Assembly: GCA_030431355.1 (NCBI GenBank)
Contig: JAUIJG010000014.1
Span: forward strand, 1 to 24,380
Reading direction: 5' to 3'
Source of the DNA: a bacterium
GTDB lineage: Bacteria; Cyanobacteriota; Vampirovibrionia; Obscuribacterales; Obscuribacteraceae
DNA: 24,380 bases
In this document: in pieces, positions 9,141 to 16,963 of the stretch
Position numbering within the stretch: position 1 is the first letter of the stretch
How the letters are laid out: every line of letters begins with the position of its first letter
Made by a program: the position numbers and the translations under genes
The notes under the pieces: model-generated
What the model was told of the DNA's origin: nothing
Databases searched by the model: none
Seen by the model: only the letters and a program-made list of their open reading frames with translations

Positions 9141-9178
9141 AAGTAGAGAAGTCATTATTACTTCATTCTTGTCTACTT
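9141..9178. promoter_or_regulatory. Nested inverted repeat upstream of the SLC12-like gene
   Basis: An outer pair AAGTAGA (9141-9147)/TCTACTT (9172-9178) encloses an inner hairpin GAAGT (9148-9152)/ACTTC (9160-9164). It lies about 90 bp upstream of the transporter start on the minus strand, so it could be a 5' leader structure or an operator. No T-tract follows, which argues against a simple terminator. Confidence 0.3.
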
Positions 9179-9282
9179 GCCTTGCATTAAATCTCATATC
9201 TTAACTTTGTTGTATAGGGCTGAAAGCTTTTTGAAAGGAGTATCGATTTGGATTATCTCTGTCGTTGATACTGTATGTGGAG

Positions 9283-9756
9283 TCAGATATTCTCTTTTCT
9301 CGCGAATCCATAAACCGCATACTTAAAATGGTGCATCCTGATTTTGTGAAAACCAGAATTTTTCATCTCTTCATAGGCTCTGTCCGCCGACCAACCATCA
9401 TGGCGAATACGGTAGAAAGAGGCAAGCATGCCGGTTCTGTCCGAACCATGTTTGCAATGGAGAAAGACAGGTCGATTGTTCTGTTCTTGAATGATGTTGA
9501 AGTAGCGTTCTATCTCATCTTTATTCGGAAGTCTCCAGTAATTGAGGGGGATAGATTCCACAGTCAGGTCAAGGTCTCTGGCTATGGCTATTTCGTTTCG
9601 GATTACTTCTTTGCTCCATCTTAAGCAGATTATCGTCTTAATTCCTAATGCTTTGAGTTGTTCGAATTCATCGTCATTAGGCTGGCCGCCTCTGTAGAAC
9701 CAGTCATTGACCTGGCGGAAATTTTTTATCGTTATATCTTCTTTGTCCGGAATCAT
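9283..9756 (-). CDS. Dual-specificity/tyrosine phosphatase-like protein (CX5R)
   Basis: A small phosphatase of 157 residues. The signature loop HCKHGSDRTG gives nucleophile Cys101 and phosphate-binding Arg107. The N-terminal WFYRGGQP (19-26) and KALGIKTIICLR are typical of bacterial cyclin-dependent-kinase-inhibitor-3/DSP-like phosphatases, whose substrates may be phosphoproteins, phosphoinositides or other phosphoesters. No signal peptide is seen, so it should be cytoplasmic. The ATG at 9756 follows only a weak purine-rich stretch (GAGCG). The gene lies 71 bp after the S41 protease gene on the same strand, and the two could be cotranscribed. Fold and catalytic residues are clear; the substrate is not. 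Confidence 0.85.
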   Translation of the reverse strand: MIPDKEDITIKNFRQVNDWFYRGGQPNDDEFEQLKALGIKTIICLRWSKEVIRNEIAIARDLDLTVESIPLNYWRLPNKDEIERYFNIIQEQNNRPVFLHCKHGSDRTGMLASFYRIRHDGWSADRAYEEMKNSGFHKIRMHHFKYAVYGFARKENI

Positions 9757-9827
9757 CGCTCTGTCTGTGGGGCTGGTTTCAGAATAATTTTGAAATATGA
9801 TACCTGAAGTATTTTAGTCTAATTTTT

Positions 9828-11087
9828 CTAACTGGATTCGCCGGCCAGTCTTTCCAGAGCTGCTTCGAGCTGGTTGTCTTTGCCCTGGCGAAGACCGGCG
9901 GTATCTAAATCAAGTTTAAGATCAGGCTCCACTCCTTGCCCTTCCAGTCTTTTACCACCTATAGAAACATTTTGAATAGCCAGATAGAGAGATGTTTTGT
10001 GGTCAATCCTGAAGAGTCGCCCTGCCACAACCGCGCCGCTGGTTCTTTGCCCTATTAGATAAGCTCTGCCTGTCTTCTTAAGGCTGTATGCGAGCAACTC
10101 TTTACCACTTCTTGCGCCACCATTTATTAGTGCCACCATGGGTTTATCATAGTAATAACGAAATCTTTGTTCTTTTCCGTCTCTTCCTTTTGATACAAAG
10201 TCCGGATATGCTTGCGGATTTCTATAAAAACGATCCAGATCGTCCAGACTGTTGCCTCCGTAACCGTCTCTAAGATCGAGAATCAGGGCATCAGTTTCCG
10301 CTAATTTACTCGTGAGTGCCTCTTCCAGCGCTTCATGGCAAAGTCCTCCGCCGGACCATAAGTGAATGTAGCCAATGTTTTTGCCCTTTCTTTTTAATAC
10401 CCGGGCGCTAGATTCTGTTGCTTCTGCGTATCCGGAATAGATAGGTAAACGCTTCGGCACAAAAACAATACTTCTATGATCTTTTCGTTCCTGGGCTATA
10501 TGCTCGAACTCAACCGTGAATTTGGAATCTGCTCCTTTTTGCAGGAAGTTGGAATAGCCAAGATAGGGAGCCCCATCCACCTTCAAAATGCGATCACCGT
10601 AGCTGATACCAGCCTTTTTCGCCGGGCTCCCATCCAGGACATACCTTACTTGATTTGCGGATAATCCGTCTCCACCGGTGACAAACCCGGTGTAGATTCG
10701 GGTCAGGTCTTTTCTCTTCTCGTAATCAGCTCGAAACGAACCGAATAAAGAATGTAAGAAATGATAGGTTTCGTCATTTATGGTGAGGAATCTACAATGA
10801 CTTGTTTTTAGTTCCTTTAGACATGAATTTAGAACCCCTGAAAGCTCTATCAGACTTCGGCATTTTTCTATACGCTCGTGGTTCTCTTTGTAGGATCTTT
10901 TCCAAGAATCTTTGACGATGGACCTGTCGAAAAAGTTTTCTTTTACAAGCTTGTCCAATTTTGACGCTATATCCAGTGCATAAGCTTTGGAGATACCCAG
11001 CTCATTCTCCGCCTCCATCGCTCCAACGGGGCAAGCCGAAGAAATGACAAACAGGGCCAGGAATACGGCTGGAATATAACTTTTCAT
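9828..11087 (-). CDS. Secreted PDZ-containing S41-family peptidase
   Basis: An exported protease of 419 residues. Residues 1-23 form a signal peptide (MKSYIPAVFLALFVISS...), probably cut after VGA. An N-terminal helical region holds KTSHCRF (95-100). A PDZ domain spans about 130-195 (YVLDGSPAKKAGISYGDRIL), and the S41 core about 225-400 (ALILDLRDGYGGN, then INGGARSGKELLAYSLKKTG with probable nucleophile Ser327). The Lys that serves as base in CtpA/Prc-type enzymes is not at the expected place: that segment reads IGQRTSGAV. Ser96-His97 resembles the Ser-His pair of Tricorn-type S41 enzymes, so a Ser-His mechanism is a reasonable inference. It probably acts in the periplasm or cell envelope. 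It is divergent from the MFS gene across a 108-bp gap. Confidence 0.85.
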   Translation of the reverse strand: MKSYIPAVFLALFVISSACPVGAMEAENELGISKAYALDIASKLDKLVKENFFDRSIVKDSWKRSYKENHERIEKCRSLIELSGVLNSCLKELKTSHCRFLTINDETYHFLHSLFGSFRADYEKRKDLTRIYTGFVTGGDGLSANQVRYVLDGSPAKKAGISYGDRILKVDGAPYLGYSNFLQKGADSKFTVEFEHIAQERKDHRSIVFVPKRLPIYSGYAEATESSARVLKRKGKNIGYIHLWSGGGLCHEALEEALTSKLAETDALILDLRDGYGGNSLDDLDRFYRNPQAYPDFVSKGRDGKEQRFRYYYDKPMVALINGGARSGKELLAYSLKKTGRAYLIGQRTSGAVVAGRLFRIDHKTSLYLAIQNVSIGGKRLEGQGVEPDLKLDLDTAGLRQGKDNQLEAALERLAGESS

Positions 11088-11195
11088 ACGCTTTCAGAAA
11101 CTCTCTTGATCAATTTATTTAAAAATCCTGGAGCTAAGTTTAGATTATTATGTATTCGTCCAGGAAGCACCGGCAAGAATGTGAGGAATAATTAG

Positions 11196-12581
11196 TTGAG
11201 AGTCAAACCCTCGATATTTATTCCTACTCTGTACTTTGCCGAAGGACTTCCTTATACGATAGTCAATATGATGTCAGTGGTTTTTTACAAAAACCTCGGT
11301 GCTCAGAATGCTTTTATAGGATGGTCAACCAGTCTTCTCGCTCTACCCTGGACGCTAAAGTTCTTATGGTCTCCCCTGGTCGATGTCTACGGAACCAAGA
11401 AGCGCTGGATTGTAGTGGCGCAGGCAGTATTAGCCTTTATTGTCCTTTTAGTCGGACTGAGTTGCTTTCTTCCCGACCCTATATATGTAACCCTGGTGAT
11501 ATTTCTAGTGGTGGCAGTTGCATCCGCCACCCATGATATTGCCATCGATGGCTATTATATGGATGTTCTGGATAAGGGGCAGCAAGCATATTACGTAGGC
11601 ATTCGTAATGCTGCGTATAAAGTAGCCTGGCTTCTCGGCTCCGGGTTCCTCGTCTTTCTTGCAGGAACGGTGGCCGAATCCAGCAATTTAGGGGTGAAGG
11701 GCGGTTGGTTTGTTTCATTTCTTACCTGCTCGGTTTTATTGCTTGTTTGCTCGCTGTTTCATATGAAGGCGCTGCCGGAGCCGGAGGCGAGCATGGCTGA
11801 AGAGTCTGCGAATATTGAGGAGAGCCAGAAGAAGGTAGGCAGGTTGGGACCAAAAGAGTTTCTGACAATCTTTCTTGATTTCCTCGACCAGCCCCGAATA
11901 GTTGCGATAGTTACTTATATTCTGATCTTCAGGCTGGGTGATGCCCTTATGTTAAAGATGGCTCAGCCATTCTTGCTTGACGAATTGAGTAAGGGAGGTC
12001 TGGCGCTTAAAACCCAGGAAGTTGGTATCATCTATGGAACCGTCGGCATGTTGTTTCTTCTGGCTGGTGGTATCTTTGGTGGCTGGTTGGTCAGTAAATA
12101 TGGACTGAAGAAGACTCTCATGCCGACAGCCATTATTCAGAACGGCGCAATACTTCTATATTGGTGGTTAGCCCATGTTTCACCGGGTGGAAACAGTTTC
12201 AATTTGGGAGTTGATTTGAGATCTGTCTACAATGCTTTTGTTCCTGTCTCCGATTCCGTGCACTTGAGATTTCTAGACAGCGAGATAGTCCTTGCCACCC
12301 TGGTTAACTCTGTCGAACAGTTTTCCTATGGACTAGGTGTGGCAGCTTACACTGTGTTTTTGCTCTCCACAGTCAAGCAGAGTTACAAAGCAGCCCATTA
12401 CGCTATCGCCACGGCGCTCATGGCGATGGGACTATTGATACCCGGGGCGGTGAGCGGGTTTATTCAAGAGTCTCTTGGTTACGAACTGTTTTTTCTGGTT
12501 AGCTTTTTAGTCTCGGTACCTGGTATTATCGTCATCCTCTTTTTGCCTCTGGAGCAAGAGAAAGTGCCGGTTTTAGAATAG
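11196..12581 (+). CDS. AmpG-like major facilitator permease
   Basis: A 461-residue MFS protein with about twelve membrane segments, of the AmpG/acetyl-CoA-transporter group. EGLPY (16-20) and TLKFLWSPLVDVYGTKKRW near 53-71 open the first half, and ATHDIAIDGYYMDVL near 110-125 is the group hallmark. A charged cytoplasmic loop (about 195-220, EPEASMAEESANIEESQKK) joins the two halves. AmpG imports anhydro-muropeptides for cell-wall recycling, but no ampD, nagZ or similar gene is adjacent, so the substrate is open. The start must be TTG at 11196: a TAG precedes it in frame, AGGA lies 8 bases upstream, and the next Met (24/25) falls inside the first helix. Confidence 0.85.
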   Translation: MRVKPSIFIPTLYFAEGLPYTIVNMMSVVFYKNLGAQNAFIGWSTSLLALPWTLKFLWSPLVDVYGTKKRWIVVAQAVLAFIVLLVGLSCFLPDPIYVTLVIFLVVAVASATHDIAIDGYYMDVLDKGQQAYYVGIRNAAYKVAWLLGSGFLVFLAGTVAESSNLGVKGGWFVSFLTCSVLLLVCSLFHMKALPEPEASMAEESANIEESQKKVGRLGPKEFLTIFLDFLDQPRIVAIVTYILIFRLGDALMLKMAQPFLLDELSKGGLALKTQEVGIIYGTVGMLFLLAGGIFGGWLVSKYGLKKTLMPTAIIQNGAILLYWWLAHVSPGGNSFNLGVDLRSVYNAFVPVSDSVHLRFLDSEIVLATLVNSVEQFSYGLGVAAYTVFLLSTVKQSYKAAHYAIATALMAMGLLIPGAVSGFIQESLGYELFFLVSFLVSVPGIIVILFLPLEQEKVPVLE

Positions 12582-12616
12582 GTTTGTTCATCCCTATTTT
12601 AAATATATTTGTTATT

Positions 12617-12744
12617 TTGCGAAGCGCAGAGAAGAGAAGTACGAGATTTAGGATTAGTAGCAAAAGCGGAGCAACTTATATTGCGAAGCGCGGAGAAGAG
12701 AAGTACGAGATTTAGGATTAGTAGCAAAAGCGGAGCAACTTATA
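12617..12744 (+). repeat. Tandem direct repeat, 2 x 64 bp
   Basis: Copy 1 (12617-12680) and copy 2 (12681-12744) are identical except at one base (12628 A, 12692 G). Each begins TTGCGAAGCGC and ends AGCGGAGCAACTTATA. Within each copy the halves resemble each other loosely (GCGAAGCGCGGAG against GCAAAAGCGGAG). Copy 2 abuts the aldo/keto reductase and supplies its GGAG ribosome-binding site, 10 bases before the ATG. No other copy was noticed in this window. Confidence 0.95.
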
Positions 12745-12745
12745 T

Positions 12746-13714
12746 ATGAATTACCGAAATTTAGGAAAATGGGGAGCAAAAGTCTCAGAAGTCGCCCTGG
12801 GCAGCTGGCTGACCTACGGTAATACAGTCGATAACAGTGCGGCTATTGCACAGATTCATCATGCTGTCGATCTTGGTATCAACTTTATCGACACGGCTAA
12901 CGTATACGCGATTGGCAAGTCCGAAGAGGTAGTGGGCGAGGCGCTATCAAGCTTACGAAGAGAATCAATCTTTCTTGCCACCAAAGTGTTTTTCCCCATG
13001 GGGGAAGGACCTAACGACAGAGGTTTAAGTCGCAAACACATTTTTGATCAGTGTCATCTGAGTTTGAAGCGATTGAAAACAGACTATATAGACCTTTATC
13101 AGTGTCATAGATACGACCCTGATGTTCCGCTTTTTGAAGTCGTTAAGACAATGGCTGATCTTAGTGACCAGGGCAAGATACTCTACTGGGGAGTCAGTGA
13201 GTGGAGCGCTGAGCAAATTGAAGAAGCGGTGAAGATTTCAAAAGAATTGAACGCGATGCCACCGGTCTCCAATCAGCCTTGTTACAACATGTTGGATAGA
13301 ACCATAGAGTCAGAAGTGATACCAACCAGTGAGAAACACGGACTGGGGCAGGTGGTATTCTCCCCCCTGGCTCAAGGAATTCTCACCGGTAAGTATAAGC
13401 CGGGCAAACCTTTTCCGAAAGGCAGCCGGGCAGAGGACGACCGCGTCAATATGTTCATAAAAGGTAAAAACCTTACTTCAGACGAGATCTTGGTGAAAGT
13501 AGAAGAGTTAGGTGAGATCGCTAAAGAGTTGAACATCTCAATGGCACAACTGGCTCTTGCCTGGTGCTTGCGACTTCCTGGAATTTCAAGTGTGATCTGC
13601 GGAGCTACCAAACTCGAGCAGATCGACGACAACATAAAAGCTGCCGGTGTTGACCTTTCAGACGAGGTCAATGCAAAAATAGAAGAGGTTTTGAAAGCGG
13701 TGGCAGTCAGTTAA
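12746..13714 (+). CDS. Aldo/keto reductase (potassium-channel beta-subunit-like)
   Basis: An NADPH-dependent cytoplasmic oxidoreductase of 322 residues, a full-length (beta/alpha)8 barrel. The catalytic tetrad is visible: Asp49 (NFIDTANVY), Tyr54, Lys80 (ATKVF) and His121 (QCHRYD). The start MNYRNLGKWGAKVSEVALGS and the C-terminal cofactor loop near SSVICGATKLEQIDDNIKA place it with the AKR6/AKR14 (Kv-beta, YghZ) group. These reduce aldehydes such as methylglyoxal, but the substrate here is unknown. The ribosome-binding site GGAG belongs to the second copy of the 64-bp repeat. The TAA shares the TTAA tetranucleotide (13711-13714) with the stop of the convergent gluconokinase. Confidence 0.92.
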   Translation: MNYRNLGKWGAKVSEVALGSWLTYGNTVDNSAAIAQIHHAVDLGINFIDTANVYAIGKSEEVVGEALSSLRRESIFLATKVFFPMGEGPNDRGLSRKHIFDQCHLSLKRLKTDYIDLYQCHRYDPDVPLFEVVKTMADLSDQGKILYWGVSEWSAEQIEEAVKISKELNAMPPVSNQPCYNMLDRTIESEVIPTSEKHGLGQVVFSPLAQGILTGKYKPGKPFPKGSRAEDDRVNMFIKGKNLTSDEILVKVEELGEIAKELNISMAQLALAWCLRLPGISSVICGATKLEQIDDNIKAAGVDLSDEVNAKIEEVLKAVAVS

Positions 13715-14211
13715 AGCAGACTGAGAGTATGAACAATCGAGACTAAAATCTCATCGATTGGAAGATTTCCGTCGATAACCAGCGCCCCATCCGGCTCTTC
13801 CATTGTATTGAGCTGGCTGTCCAGAAGGGCCGGATTCATATACTCATGGGAACGGCTCTCCAGGCGTTTTTGTAAGACATCCCGTTCAGTTTTAAGGTAG
13901 ACAAAAGTTGCCGGGGACTTCTCTATCAGGGTCTCCCTGTAACTCTGTTTCAGCGCCGAGCAAGCCAGTATCGTCGGGGTTTTATTTTGGCTCCAGGACA
14001 AAATATTGTCTCTTAGAATCTGAAGCCAGGGCTCTCTGTCCTGGTCGTTGAGAGGGAAGCCCTGCCGCATCTTCTCTTTATTAACCATAGGATGATAGTC
14101 GTCGGCGTCTTTGAATTGCCAGCCCAGCTTATCGGACAGAGCCTTTCCCACGGAGGTCTTTCCGGAGCCGGACACCCCCATAATTACTATAGTATTTGTT
14201 CTATTAGTCAT
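13711..14211 (-). CDS. gntK: Gluconokinase
   Basis: Phosphorylates gluconate to 6-phosphogluconate, feeding the pentose phosphate or Entner-Doudoroff pathway. The P-loop GVSGSGKTSVG is at 12-22. The family motif KDADDYHPMVNKEKMRQGFPL (from 34) and the block DREPWL around 58-63 bind gluconate and nucleotide, and ACSALKQSYRETL follows. The 166 residues match the short GntK/IdnK type. The ATG at 14211 has CGGATG just before it but no strong purine tract. No gluconate permease, dehydrogenase or edd/eda gene is in view, so gluconate must come from elsewhere. Its stop overlaps that of the aldo/keto reductase by 4 bp in convergent orientation. Confidence 0.93.
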   Translation of the reverse strand: MTNRTNTIVIMGVSGSGKTSVGKALSDKLGWQFKDADDYHPMVNKEKMRQGFPLNDQDREPWLQILRDNILSWSQNKTPTILACSALKQSYRETLIEKSPATFVYLKTERDVLQKRLESRSHEYMNPALLDSQLNTMEEPDGALVIDGNLPIDEILVSIVHTLSLL

Positions 14212-14351
14212 CCGGATTATTGTACCTAAATATGGATATGGCTAAATCATCCTGAATAAGATAATCTGGTCTATGGGCTCAGTTTTATCTGTATAGCTTA
14301 TAGGGTAAGTAGTAGTGAGGCTCCACAAGTCAAACGCAGAGGTCACTGAAT

Positions 14352-15770
14352 ATGGTGCGTAAGCATACCAGGCATCCAGTCTTTCCCTTATTGTTGTCCT
14401 GTTTGATAGCTTTGAGTCCTGTGACTGCTATAGCGCAGGTAGAAGCGGGCACAGAGTCTGTCCCTGAAAGCACTGAAAATAAGCCGAATCAAACCCCTGC
14501 CGCAAGTCTTGCCGATCCCGCCAAAAGCGAATCTGAAACCGCGACTCCGAAAACGGAAATAATCACCAATCAGGATCTTGAAGAAATGAAGTCTCCTTCT
14601 GCAAGCCCCAGTCTTGGTATGGAAAAGAAATTGGAGGAGTTGGCCAAACAACAAGCTAAACAGGCTGAGGCGCAGAAGAAACCCGAAGAGGTCAAGACAG
14701 CTGCTCCTAAGGAAGAAGGGGCCGAAAAGACAGCAGCTAAGAAGGGCTCTTCCATGAAGCTGTTCGGTAGGATTGAACAGATTTCCGCTTCCGGCGACGT
14801 GAAAATGCCCGTATTGAAAGCGATGACTGCTAAGTTGGATCCCAGAGGTGAGAAGCTGCAAGCTAAGGCGGAAGAGAGCAAATATTCCGGCACGATCACC
14901 CGCAATTTCCCCACGGACTTTCAGGGTCAGTGGGGTGGCACGATGCAGGTCTGGAATTATCACTACAGCCCACTTTATCTGCAAAGAGACAGGGCCGAGG
15001 CGGTGCAATCGGTCAAAATTCTCAAGAGAGGCAGAAAAGGAAGTGTCAATTTCAATTTCTATCGCGATACAAGGGGGCAAACAGCCCTGAAGCCAGCCGA
15101 CGTGCTTGTCTCGGTTCCGATGAAGGATACCTATTCTTATAAGCAAATGATGGCAAACTCAGGCAACATGCAGTCCCAGATGGTTCCTTTCGACAAATCT
15201 TTTCAACAGGTGATGGGCAACATGGAGGCTCCGGTCGTCAAAATCAATTTCGGCAATTTTCAGACAGACGGTGTGATGACCACCGGAATATCAGGAAATC
15301 AATCCAGGCAGACCCTTGTTAAAAACGTAATCAGACAATTAGCACCCAACGTAATCGAGCAACAGATTATTACGAAAAATGTCTCGAAGGTGAAAGGTTC
15401 AAATCGGACCAACACAGGTTATGCCGAATCGGTTTTGCGATTTAAGAAGCTCAACTCCCGGCAACTCTATGTCCTTGCCGCTTCTGTCAATTACACCAGC
15501 AAAGGCAAGTACCTGGACAAACTAATAATGTATGGAACCGTTGACAGGGGACGGATGATGCAGACCGATCCCATGGCGGGGCTTAACAAGATGATGGGTG
15601 GCATGATGAATCTCCAGGGACTTGGGAATATGTTCGGAATGCCGACCAATGGTGGCAGTGGCAGCTCCAGTAGTCCGCTTGCTGTGCCGGGAGGTCAGGG
15701 GCAACAAGGATTGCCTCCTGGTTTCAATCCATACGATATTCTAAAAAAGCTGAACCAACAGGGGCGATAA
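14352..15770 (+). CDS. Secreted protein of unknown family (472 aa)
   Basis: I do not recognise the family. Residues 1-28 are a clear signal peptide (FPLLLSCLIALSPVTAIA, cut before Gln29). Residues 29-135 are low-complexity and rich in Glu, Lys, Pro and Ala, with a helical stretch EKKLEELAKQQAKQAEAQKK, like a spacer or envelope-spanning tether. A folded core follows (about 135-400), with FPTDFQGQWGGTMQVWNYHY, a Lys/Arg-rich strand region and TPs of beta character. The tail (400-472) is rich in Met, Gly and Ser (MAGLNKMMGGMMNLQGLGNM) and ends in Gly/Gln/Pro-rich sequence. AGAGG lies about 9 bases before the ATG. It is followed on the same strand by the HEAT-repeat gene after 48 bp, so the pair may form one transcript. 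It is probably periplasmic or surface-associated. Confidence 0.75.
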   Translation: MVRKHTRHPVFPLLLSCLIALSPVTAIAQVEAGTESVPESTENKPNQTPAASLADPAKSESETATPKTEIITNQDLEEMKSPSASPSLGMEKKLEELAKQQAKQAEAQKKPEEVKTAAPKEEGAEKTAAKKGSSMKLFGRIEQISASGDVKMPVLKAMTAKLDPRGEKLQAKAEESKYSGTITRNFPTDFQGQWGGTMQVWNYHYSPLYLQRDRAEAVQSVKILKRGRKGSVNFNFYRDTRGQTALKPADVLVSVPMKDTYSYKQMMANSGNMQSQMVPFDKSFQQVMGNMEAPVVKINFGNFQTDGVMTTGISGNQSRQTLVKNVIRQLAPNVIEQQIITKNVSKVKGSNRTNTGYAESVLRFKKLNSRQLYVLAASVNYTSKGKYLDKLIMYGTVDRGRMMQTDPMAGLNKMMGGMMNLQGLGNMFGMPTNGGSGSSSSPLAVPGGQGQQGLPPGFNPYDILKKLNQQGR

Positions 15771-15818
15771 TCGGCTATATTGTCCTTCGTGATTTTCAAA
15801 GAGAGTAAATGCAGGACA

Positions 15819-16337
15819 ATGACCCTAGAAGCCTTAGCTGAATTTGTGGATGACATGATCGTCCAGAATGATTATCCGGGATTTGAACCTCGGTCCTACA
15901 AGATAGGTTTGAGCCAGGAGTTGCTCAAGGGTCCGACAAAAGTGTTCGGTCAAGCTCTGGGCCATCCCTCTGTTTATGTCAAGCTTGTGGCATTGCGCTG
16001 GTTCCAGGAGCGACCCCAATATCTAAAGCCATACACAAGACCGGTTCTGGCTATGGTCGATGACGAAGATAAGTGGTTGAGAATGGAGTCTATTATGGCT
16101 CTGGAGAGATTGCATAGCCCCACCATGGAGATGGCGGAGCAAATATCCAAGAGACTCTTTGATGAAGAAATCGCCGTTCAGCAAGTGGCAGCCAGGGCTC
16201 TTGGCAAAATGGGCAAGCGCTTGAAATTGAAAGATGGTGAGGTTGTGGAAGCTCTAAATAAGGTGGCGCAAGAAGGCGACGCTTTAGTGAGAAGAAAAGC
16301 GGAAAAAGCGCTAAGAAAGATCGGTCTGTATAGTTAG
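15819..16337 (+). CDS. HEAT-repeat protein
   Basis: A 172-residue all-helical scaffold of the PBS-lyase/HEAT type. Repeats can be followed in VYVKLVALRWFQERPQYL, KWLRMESIMALERLHSPTM, IAVQQVAARALGKMGKRL and ALVRRKAEKALRKIGLYS, each about 30 residues long. No catalytic residues are expected; it is likely to bind a protein partner. The frame is open back to a TTG at 15780. ATG at 15819 is preferred because it opens the natural N-terminus MTLEALAEFVDD, although the nearby AGGA (15813-15816) is very close and an AGAGAG lies farther upstream. It follows the secreted-protein gene closely and overlaps the convergent gene at 16334 by 4 bp. Confidence 0.75.
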   Translation: MTLEALAEFVDDMIVQNDYPGFEPRSYKIGLSQELLKGPTKVFGQALGHPSVYVKLVALRWFQERPQYLKPYTRPVLAMVDDEDKWLRMESIMALERLHSPTMEMAEQISKRLFDEEIAVQQVAARALGKMGKRLKLKDGEVVEALNKVAQEGDALVRRKAEKALRKIGLYS

Positions 16338-16768
16338 TTGTCTTTAGTATGATTTAGAGACGAAATAGTCTCTAATAGCCTCTCCTTGAATCTATATTCT
16401 TGAACAAGGGTGGCGTAGTAGTCGTGCTCGAAATACTGTTCTAGAAAGTTCAGGTTGTAGTCGGTGATTTTTTTCAGCGAAGCAACGTTGGCCAGGATCT
16501 CTCCTGTGAGTACTCGTAAGTTAGAGATTGTATCCTTATCGATGTCATAGCTTTCTACTCTAAAGCGTTTGTGCATCTGGACTGATATCGACGAGAGTAA
16601 CTCAGCAAGCTCGTGGAGATGGCTCTTAATCATCTTCTCCTCCAGGGTTACCCGTTTGTCTTTCAAAGAGAGCAGAGTGACTGTGATTAGCTCTGTCGCT
16701 TGATTCGCTTCTTTTATGGCTAAATATCTGCTGTCCCTGGAGTAATCCTCTTTTGTGGCCTCTTGCAT
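16334..16768 (-). CDS. Helical hypothetical protein (144 aa)
   Basis: I do not recognise a family. The sequence is charged and almost Gly- and Pro-free, so it should be a helical bundle: LITVTLLSLKDKRVTLEEKMIKSHLHELAELL in the first half, ISNLRVLTGEILANVASLKKIT and YEHDYYATLVQEYRFKERLLE-like helices in the second. No signal peptide or membrane segment is seen. AGAGG lies 9 bases before the ATG. Its end overlaps the HEAT-repeat gene by 4 bp, tail to tail. A hairpin at 16796-16830 separates it from the upstream ribbon-helix-helix gene on the same strand, so it is probably transcribed on its own, from a promoter in the short gap. Confidence 0.65.
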   Translation of the reverse strand: MQEATKEDYSRDSRYLAIKEANQATELITVTLLSLKDKRVTLEEKMIKSHLHELAELLSSISVQMHKRFRVESYDIDKDTISNLRVLTGEILANVASLKKITDYNLNFLEQYFEHDYYATLVQEYRFKERLLETISSLNHTKDN

Positions 16769-16795
16769 TCCCTCTCGCCTCTAGTAAATAGAAAA

Positions 16796-16830
16796 ATCCG
16801 TTGTAACTACTTGAATAGATTACAACGGAT
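16796..16830 (-). terminator. Rho-independent terminator-like hairpin
   Basis: ATCCGTTGTAA (16796-16806) and TTACAACGGAT (16820-16830) are perfect 11-bp arms around a 13-base loop. Read on the minus strand, the stem runs directly into TTTTTC, as in an intrinsic terminator, about 130 bases after the ribbon-helix-helix stop. On the plus strand a TTTTTT run follows seven bases later, so weak bidirectional action is possible. The stem is only moderately GC-rich. Confidence 0.6.
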
Positions 16831-16963
16831 CTCTAGTTTTTTGCTGAACCAGTTTTTGTTGTGCTGTCGACTGGATATGGCTTTCAGTCAGGAGGTAAAT
16901 TGCTTCGTTGGCTATCGAAGAATTGAGATAACTCCAGTCAACAACACTAACAAGGGTTGACGA

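Noticed and set aside
9265..9624. Plus-strand frame of 119 codons opposite the phosphatase gene.
   Set aside because: The opposite strand carries an intact CX5R phosphatase with both catalytic residues; the plus frame has no recognisable feature.
14388..15146. Long minus-strand open frame (about 252 codons) opposite the secreted-protein gene.
   Set aside because: Its product is rich in Phe, Leu, Arg and His runs typical of an antisense frame, it has no credible start, and the plus-strand gene has a signal peptide and a ribosome-binding site.
16763..16960. Plus-strand open frame of 65 codons between the helical hypothetical and ribbon-helix-helix genes.
   Set aside because: It starts at a TTG without a ribosome-binding site, reads through the terminator-like hairpin and gives a Cys/Asn/Arg-rich product without domain character.
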